Assembly (NCBI GenBank): GCA_015655445.1
Contig: JAATFA010000014.1
Coordinates: forward strand, 1 to 56,806
Length of the DNA stretch: 56,806 nt
Direction of reading: 5' to 3'
DNA from: Actinomycetales bacterium
Lineage (GTDB): Bacteria > Actinomycetota > Actinomycetes > Actinomycetales > Microbacteriaceae
A program made the position numbers and the translations under genes. The notes beneath the pieces are model-generated. The model was not told where the DNA came from. It was given only the letters and a program-made list of their open reading frames with translations, and did no database searches. This document shows positions 52,276 to 56,806 of the stretch, piece after piece. How positions within the stretch are numbered: the first letter of the stretch is position 1; every line of letters starts with the position of its first letter.

Positions 52276-53793
52276 ATGGTGGCCGATGGGGGAGAGATGA
52301 CGCGTCCCGTCATGGAGCGGGCGCACTCATCCGCGTCGCATGCGCGGATGCCTGCACGCGACGACTGGCAGACCGCGTTCGCGCGGCGCCTTGCGATCAC
52401 CGACCTGCTCGTCGTGGCGTGGGCCGTCGCGGGCACGCAGATCGCGTGGTTCGGCCTGGACGACGCGGACGTGTCGATCCGCGAGCACTTCAGCGACCTC
52501 TCGCTCAGCTACTTCGCCGTCTCGATCATCCTCGGCCTCGCGTGGATGGCGGCGCTCGCGGCCTTCGGGACGCGCGACCACCGCATCGTCGGCACGGGCA
52601 CGACCGAGTACAAGCGCATCGTCGACGCGACGATCCGGCTCTTCGGGGTCGTCGCGATCGTCGCCTACCTGCTCAAGATCGACCTCGCCCGCGGCTACAT
52701 CATCACGGCCTTCCCGCTCGGGCTGCTCGCCCTCCTCGCCGCGCGGTGGCTGTGGCGCAAGTGGCTCGGGGTGCAGCGGGCGCACGGTGCGTACTCCTCG
52801 ACCGTGCTGCTCGTCGGGAGCGTCGACTCGGTGCGGCACATCGCGCGCGAGCTCGAGCGCACGCCCGAGGCCGGATATCGCGTCGTGGGGGCGTGCGTGC
52901 CGCACAGCGCGCTCGGGGAGGTGCTGCCGGGCACCGCGATCCCGCTCTCGTCGGACCTGGACGACGTCGACCGCATGATGCTCGCGACGGGCGCCGACAC
53001 GCTCGTCATCACGAGCTCGGACGAGCTGCCGCCGGAGCGGATCCGCGAGCTCAGCTGGTCGCTCGAGCCGGGGCGCCAGCACCTCGTCGTCGCCCCGAGC
53101 CTCACCGACATCGGCGGCCCGCGCATCCACACGCGCCCGGTCGCGGGCCTGCCGCTCATCCACGTGGAGACCCCGCGCTACGACGGGCTCAAGAGCGTCT
53201 CGAAGCGCACGTTCGACGTCGTCGCCTCGGGCCTGCTCATCGTGCTGCTGTCGCCCGCGCTCGCGCTCATCGCGATGACCGTGCGCCTGAGCACGCCCGG
53301 ACCGGTGCTCTTCCGTCAGCAGCGCGTGGGCCTCAACGGGGAGACGTTCCACATGCTCAAGTTCCGGTCGATGGTCGTCGACGCGGAGCAGCGCCTCGCC
53401 GAGGTCGCCGCCCGTGCCCGCGCCGAGGGCAACGCCGTGATGTTCAAGATGAAGGACGATCCGCGCGTGACGCCGATCGGACGCGTGCTGCGCCGTTACA
53501 GCCTCGACGAGCTCCCGCAGCTCTTCAACGTGTTCGCCGGCCAGATGTCGCTCGTCGGCCCGCGACCGCCGCTCGATCGCGAGGTCGCCGTCTACGAGAA
53601 GCACGTCCATCGGCGCTTCCTCGTCAAGCCCGGCATCACGGGGCTGTGGCAGGTGAGCGGGCGCTCCAACCTGTCCTGGGAGGACACCGTGCGCTTGGAC
53701 CTCTACTACGTCGAGAACTGGTCGATCACGGGCGACCTCGTCATCCTCTGGCGCACCATGCGTGCCGTCCTCGCACGGGAGGGGGCGTATTAG
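52276..53793 (+). CDS. Polyprenyl-phosphate priming glycosyltransferase (WcaJ/WbaP type)
   Basis: A 505-residue membrane enzyme that transfers a sugar-1-phosphate to undecaprenyl phosphate, the first step of repeat-unit assembly. Four N-terminal helices (about residues 40-170) are followed by a CoA-binding-like domain (VLLVGSVDSVRHIAREL). The catalytic domain then has KRTFDVVASGLLIVLLSP (the membrane hairpin), GPVLFRQQRVGLNG, LKFRSMVVDAE, RRYSLDELPQLFNVFAGQM, SLVGPRPP and ITGLWQVSGRSNL. ATG 52276 is chosen; ATG 52297 would also be possible. It begins 146 bp after the Asp-box gene and belongs with the distant Wzx/Wzy and transferase genes. Confidence 0.95.
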   Translation: MVADGGEMTRPVMERAHSSASHARMPARDDWQTAFARRLAITDLLVVAWAVAGTQIAWFGLDDADVSIREHFSDLSLSYFAVSIILGLAWMAALAAFGTRDHRIVGTGTTEYKRIVDATIRLFGVVAIVAYLLKIDLARGYIITAFPLGLLALLAARWLWRKWLGVQRAHGAYSSTVLLVGSVDSVRHIARELERTPEAGYRVVGACVPHSALGEVLPGTAIPLSSDLDDVDRMMLATGADTLVITSSDELPPERIRELSWSLEPGRQHLVVAPSLTDIGGPRIHTRPVAGLPLIHVETPRYDGLKSVSKRTFDVVASGLLIVLLSPALALIAMTVRLSTPGPVLFRQQRVGLNGETFHMLKFRSMVVDAEQRLAEVAARARAEGNAVMFKMKDDPRVTPIGRVLRRYSLDELPQLFNVFAGQMSLVGPRPPLDREVAVYEKHVHRRFLVKPGITGLWQVSGRSNLSWEDTVRLDLYYVENWSITGDLVILWRTMRAVLAREGAY

Positions 53794-53856
53794 CCGGCGA
53801 CGGGCGGAGGTGCCACGGCGCGGGGCCCGTTCCGACGCTGCCCTCTGGGGGACTCG

Positions 53857-55674
53857 ATGGTGATGCATCGCGAGCCGCGGCCGCGTCGTCGCGTCGTCGG
53901 ATGGGTGATCGCGGCGGTCGTGGTCGTGCTCCTGGCGTGGGTGAGCTGGGTGACCGTGCGCGCGCTCCTCGCGCGCGACCAGCTGCTGTCGGCCGTGCCC
54001 ATCGTGCAGTCGATCGAGAAGAACGCCGCCTCGGGCCATCTGGAGACGGTCGCCGCCGACCTGCGCACCGTCCGCCGGCACGCGGACGCGGCCGCCTCGC
54101 TCACCTCGGACCCGCTGTGGCGCGCGGCCGAGGTCGTGCCGTGGGCAGGGCCGAACCTGACCGCGTTCCGGCAGGCGGCCGCTGTCGTCGACTCGATGTC
54201 GCACAACGCTCTGCCCCCGCTCGTGGACCTCGCCTCGACGATCAAGGTGGACGACTTCCGACCCACCGACGGCACGATTGACCTCGCCCCCATCGAGCAC
54301 GCGGCGCCCAAGCTCGAGACCGCGTCGGTGCAGATGAAGGCGGCGGTCGTCGAGGCGAACCGGATCGACACGTCCCACACGATCCCGCAGATCGGGAACG
54401 CCGTCGACCAGCTCACCGAGGTCGTGGACCGCATCGGGTCGACCGTCGACGCGCTGCACACCGCCGTCACCCTCCTGCCGCCCATGCTCGGGCAGGACGG
54501 CCCGCGGCACTATCTGCTGCTGTTCCAGAACAACGCGGAGCTGCGCTCCTCGGGCGGCATCCCGGGGGCGCTCGCGATCGTCACGGCGGACCACGGCAAG
54601 CTCTCGCTCACGGCGCAGGCGGCCTCGGGCGACGTCGTGCAGCCGTCGACGCCGATCCTTCCTCTCACGGAGGTGGAGCGCACGCTGTACGGCAACCAGC
54701 CGGGCGAGTACATCCAGGACGTCAACCTCGTGCCCGACTTCGCCCGCAGCGGCGAGCTCGCGTCGGCGCTGTTGGCCTCGACGACGGGCCAGCAGGTGGA
54801 CGGCGTCGTCGGTGTGGACCCCGTCGTGCTCAGCGAGCTGCTCAAGGCCACGGGCCCTGTGAAGCTCGCGGACGGCACGCAGCTCACCTCCGGCAACGCC
54901 GTCAAGACGCTCTTGAGCGAGGTGTACTCGCGCTATCGCGTGCCCAAGCAGGAGGACGCGTTCTTCGCCGACGCGGCCGCGCGCTCGTTCGCGGCGCTCA
55001 CCTCCGGTTCGGCGAGGCCGAGCGAGCTCATGACGGCGCTCACGAAGGGCGTGAGCGAGCGCCGCGTGCTCGTGTGGAGCGCGCACGAGGGCGAGCAGAA
55101 GCTCCTAGCGCCCACCGCGCTCGCGGGGGCGCTCCCGACGTCGACGGCGGACACGAGCGCGTTCGGCGTGTACTACAACGACGCGACGGGCGCGAAGATG
55201 GACTACTACCTGCGCGACACCGTGGGAGTCGAGTCGGCCGTCTGCCGTGCCGACGGGCGCGTGAGCCTGCGCGTAGGCGTCTCCCTGCACTCGGTCGCCC
55301 CCGCGGACGCGGCGACGAGCCTGCCCCCGTACGTGACGGGCGCGGGCGTCTACGGTGTGCCGCCTGGCACCGTGCGCACGCAAGTGACCGTCTACGGCCC
55401 GAAGGGGTCGATCGTCGTCGCGGCGTCGCTCAACGGCGAGCAGGTGCCGATCGTCTCTACCGTGGACGACGGGCGCCCGATCGTGCAGATGTTCGTCGAC
55501 CTCACGCCCGGGCAGACCTCGGCGCTCTCCGTGGAGGTGCTCGCGCCCAAGGGCACGCCGCTCGACGCTTTCGTGGACCGCACCCCGACGGCGTTTCCGA
55601 CCACGACGCGCGTCGGCGACGCCGAGTGCTCGGCGCTCGGGGTGCGCACGCCCGCGCCGTCGCCCTCACCGTGA
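53857..55674 (+). CDS. DUF4012 membrane protein of the polysaccharide locus
   Basis: A 605-residue protein with one N-terminal helix (about residues 14-35) and a large extracellular part. DUF4012 covers about residues 190-330 with the typical HYLLLFQNNAELRSSGGIPG and VPDFARSGELAS. Flanking domains are helical before and beta-rich after, and the last residues are Pro/Ser-rich. DUF4012 proteins are common beside actinobacterial exopolysaccharide genes; a LytR-CpsA-Psr-like or wall-linkage role has been suggested by context only. ATG 53857 has GGGGGACTC upstream. It is the last gene of the rightward assembly cluster. Confidence 0.86.
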   Translation: MVMHREPRPRRRVVGWVIAAVVVVLLAWVSWVTVRALLARDQLLSAVPIVQSIEKNAASGHLETVAADLRTVRRHADAAASLTSDPLWRAAEVVPWAGPNLTAFRQAAAVVDSMSHNALPPLVDLASTIKVDDFRPTDGTIDLAPIEHAAPKLETASVQMKAAVVEANRIDTSHTIPQIGNAVDQLTEVVDRIGSTVDALHTAVTLLPPMLGQDGPRHYLLLFQNNAELRSSGGIPGALAIVTADHGKLSLTAQAASGDVVQPSTPILPLTEVERTLYGNQPGEYIQDVNLVPDFARSGELASALLASTTGQQVDGVVGVDPVVLSELLKATGPVKLADGTQLTSGNAVKTLLSEVYSRYRVPKQEDAFFADAAARSFAALTSGSARPSELMTALTKGVSERRVLVWSAHEGEQKLLAPTALAGALPTSTADTSAFGVYYNDATGAKMDYYLRDTVGVESAVCRADGRVSLRVGVSLHSVAPADAATSLPPYVTGAGVYGVPPGTVRTQVTVYGPKGSIVVAASLNGEQVPIVSTVDDGRPIVQMFVDLTPGQTSALSVEVLAPKGTPLDAFVDRTPTAFPTTTRVGDAECSALGVRTPAPSPSP

Positions 55675-55950
55675 CTCGTGGGGGAGCTCGCGGAGGTCGA
55701 CAGCGACTCGCGGAGGTCGGCAGCAGGTCGCGCGGAGGGCCCGGTCCGGGCTCGGCAGCGCGGCGAGAACCCGCTCGGGGTGCTCGGCAGAGCGGCCGAA
55801 CGATTCCCAGCTTGAGCCAATGTTTACCTCGCGGAAACGTCCAGCGGTTCTCCGATGGCAGTCTTGCGGCTAGAGTGAGCATACGCACTCGCGTAGCCGC
55901 TGGGGTGAGGGCCTGGGCGGTCTGCCGATAAGCACTTAGATGGGGAAGTC
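55675..55950. other. 276-bp gap before the surface-protein gene
   Basis: Two 18-bp direct repeats (CTCGCGGAGGTCGACAGC at 55687 and CTCGCGGAGGTCGGCAGC at 55707), then a TAGAGT box (55871-55876) that may be the -10 of the next gene, giving a leader of about 70 nt with GGGGAAG before ATG 55951. Confidence 0.5.
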
Positions 55951-56502
55951 ATGAAGAAGCGCATTTTGGCGACGCTTGTCGTTGCCGTCGCGGCGGCACT
56001 AGCCGTCCCAGCGGCGGCCCAGGCGGCTTATGTTCCGGGCGCGACCGCGACCGTCAGCTCGACGTCGGTGGGCCCGGGCGGCTCTTTCACGTTCACCGCC
56101 ACCGCCGGGTTCTTCGCTCCGGGCGAGCCGGTGCTCCTCACTCTCACGGGTGAGGACGGGGCGTCGGGCACGATCACTGCTGCGGCCGTGACGAGCAAGA
56201 CGGCGACGCTCACCGCGTCGCCGGAGGGCTCGCTCTCGGCCGTCGTCACTCTTCCGTCCGATGCGACGGGGGCTTACACGATCTCGGCTGTGGGGCAGAC
56301 CTCCGGTCAGGGCGCAACGCTCACGGTCAACGCGGTCACGAGCTCGGCGACGGGCACGGGAACCGGTGGTGGCCTCGCCGGAACGGGCCAGACCTTCCCG
56401 GTCGCGATCGCCTGGTTCGGCGGTGGCGTGCTCATCCTCGGCGTCGCCCTCGTGGTGGTGCTGGGCATCGTGCGCCGCAACCGCACGTCGATGGGCTCCT
56501 GA
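55951..56502 (+). CDS. Secreted surface protein with LAGTG sorting signal
   Basis: A 183-residue protein: signal peptide (about residues 1-26, ending AAQAA), one beta-rich Thr/Ser/Ala domain (about 30-130), a Thr-Gly spacer and a C-terminal sorting signal. The latter consists of LAGTG at about residue 147, then a hydrophobic helix and the basic tail RRNRTSMGS. LAxTG is the motif cut by class E sortases in actinobacteria, so this protein is probably wall-linked. GGGGAAG precedes ATG 55951. It stands alone behind the DUF4012 gene and is followed by a strong hairpin. No sortase gene lies in the window. Confidence 0.85.
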   Translation: MKKRILATLVVAVAAALAVPAAAQAAYVPGATATVSSTSVGPGGSFTFTATAGFFAPGEPVLLTLTGEDGASGTITAAAVTSKTATLTASPEGSLSAVVTLPSDATGAYTISAVGQTSGQGATLTVNAVTSSATGTGTGGGLAGTGQTFPVAIAWFGGGVLILGVALVVVLGIVRRNRTSMGS

Positions 56503-56524
56503 GCCTAGCCGTATTCGCACTGTC

Positions 56525-56559
56525 GGAGGGGCGGGACCGCGAGAGCGGCCCGCCCCTCC
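56525..56559 (+). terminator. Hairpin terminator after the surface-protein gene
   Basis: GGAGGGGCGGG (56525-56535) pairs with CCCGCCCCTCC (56549-56559), with an inner CCGC-GAGA-GCGG stem; no T-tract, as is common in GC-rich actinobacteria. Confidence 0.75.
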
Positions 56560-56573
56560 CTCGTTCGTCCCGC

Positions 56574-56631
56574 CGAAGTGTGAGTTTGTGCGGGTTTCGG
56601 GGGCCCGAAACCCGCACAAACTCACACTTCG
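56574..56631. repeat. Long palindrome, copy 3 of a three-copy family
   Basis: Arms 56574-56601 and 56604-56631 (28 bp each) are perfectly paired around 2 bases; the core equals copy 1 (GAAGTGTGAGTTTGTGCG then GGTTTCGGG). It lies just after the terminator of the surface-protein gene. Confidence 0.9.
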
Positions 56632-56694
56632 CGCGCGGTTCGCGCGCCGTGCCGTGGCGTCGTGCGGCGACGGCGCGGCGCGGCCGGAAAAGTC

Positions 56695-56726
56695 GAAGCC
56701 CTCGAACCGATCGGTTCGAGGGCTTC
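56695..56726 (-). terminator. Rho-independent terminator of the tRNA-Pro gene
   Basis: A 32-bp perfect palindrome (GAAGCCCTCGAACCGA with its complement) lies 24 bp beyond the tRNA 3' end; on the minus strand it is followed closely by TTTT. Confidence 0.85.
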
Positions 56727-56750
56727 CGCGTCCGAGAGAGCGGACAAGGG

Positions 56751-56806
56751 TCGGGGTGACAGGATTTGAACCTGCGGCCTCTTCGTCCCGAACGAAGCGC
56801 GCTACC
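56751..56806 (-). tRNA. tRNA-Pro(CGG), partial (5' end outside window)
   Basis: Read on the minus strand, the sequence contains part of the D arm (GGTAGCGCGC), the anticodon arm with loop TTCGGGA (anticodon CGG, decoding proline CCG), a T arm with GGTTCAAATCC, and the acceptor 3' strand CACCCCG followed by A. No CCA is encoded directly after the discriminator base. The first bases of the tRNA lie beyond 56806. Confidence 0.93.

Noticed and set aside
56751-56806. tRNA-Pro as an integration (att) site
   Set aside because: No direct repeat of the tRNA 3' end is seen inside the window and no integrase gene lies nearby.

Overview
The window is GC-rich DNA whose gene content points to an actinobacterium, most probably the family Microbacteriaceae (Microbacterium-like). 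The signs are Asd, Mqo, a type II thymidine kinase, a split Wzz/tyrosine-kinase module, DUF4012 and DUF222-HNH proteins, a LAxTG surface protein, many GTG starts and several apparently leaderless genes with a TANNNT box ending 6 nt before the start codon. The family assignment is an inference from gene content, not from a marker tree.

Layout. 1-10.6 kb: the end of asd, a divergent MerR regulator/membrane-protein pair, a 2-oxoglutarate/Fe(II) dioxygenase, a secreted lysozyme-like protein, and a five-gene MacAB-type operon (adaptor, ATPase, permease, DUF5666 lipoprotein, second very large adaptor). 10.6-14.9 kb: a TMEM175-like channel, an Xre/RES toxin-antitoxin pair, a Dps ferritin and a HAD-IIB phosphatase. 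15-26.5 kb: a glycan-biosynthesis island with visibly lower GC. It starts with a decayed GntR gene, a YdcF-like protein and a second copy of the HAD phosphatase. It continues with a flippase (Wzx), a pyruvyl transferase, a polymerase/ligase (Wzy), an ISL3 transposase remnant and four glycosyltransferases. 26.5-33 kb: nucleotide-sugar genes of host-like composition: gmd-fcl (GDP-L-fucose), ugd (UDP-glucuronate), rmlB and a fused rmlC-rmlD (dTDP-L-rhamnose), with a NUDIX-like gene between. 33-38 kb: a DUF222-HNH gene flanked by two paralogous 78-residue unknown proteins, then an OafA-type acyltransferase. 38.3-49 kb: a pyruvate/indolepyruvate decarboxylase, a GlxA-type AraC regulator, a methyltransferase, mqo, a radical SAM protein behind a near-consensus LexA box, a histidine kinase / degenerate kinase / LuxR regulator operon and tdk. 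49-56.5 kb: exopolysaccharide assembly and control: a Wzz-type protein and BY-kinase separated only by an in-frame TAG, a low-molecular-weight tyrosine phosphatase, an Asp-box protein, a priming glycosyltransferase, a DUF4012 membrane protein and a LAGTG surface protein. A partial tRNA-Pro(CGG) closes the window.

How it works together. Genes 17.6-33 kb and 49-55.7 kb together look like one Wzx/Wzy-type surface polysaccharide system: priming transferase at 52.3 kb, repeat-unit transferases and flippase in the low-GC island, and precursors for fucose, rhamnose and glucuronic acid. Pyruvyl and acyl groups are likely decorations, and chain length would be set by the Wzz/kinase/phosphatase module. 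Glucose-1-phosphate thymidylyltransferase (rmlA) is not in the window.

Most notable non-gene signals: three near-perfect 56-66 bp palindromes of one family whose differences are mirrored in both arms; the TAG between Wzz and kinase; the HAD duplication at the edge of the low-GC island; LexA-like boxes; and a cluster of CGAAGGAG repeats. All homology calls are by eye from motifs; no search was run.
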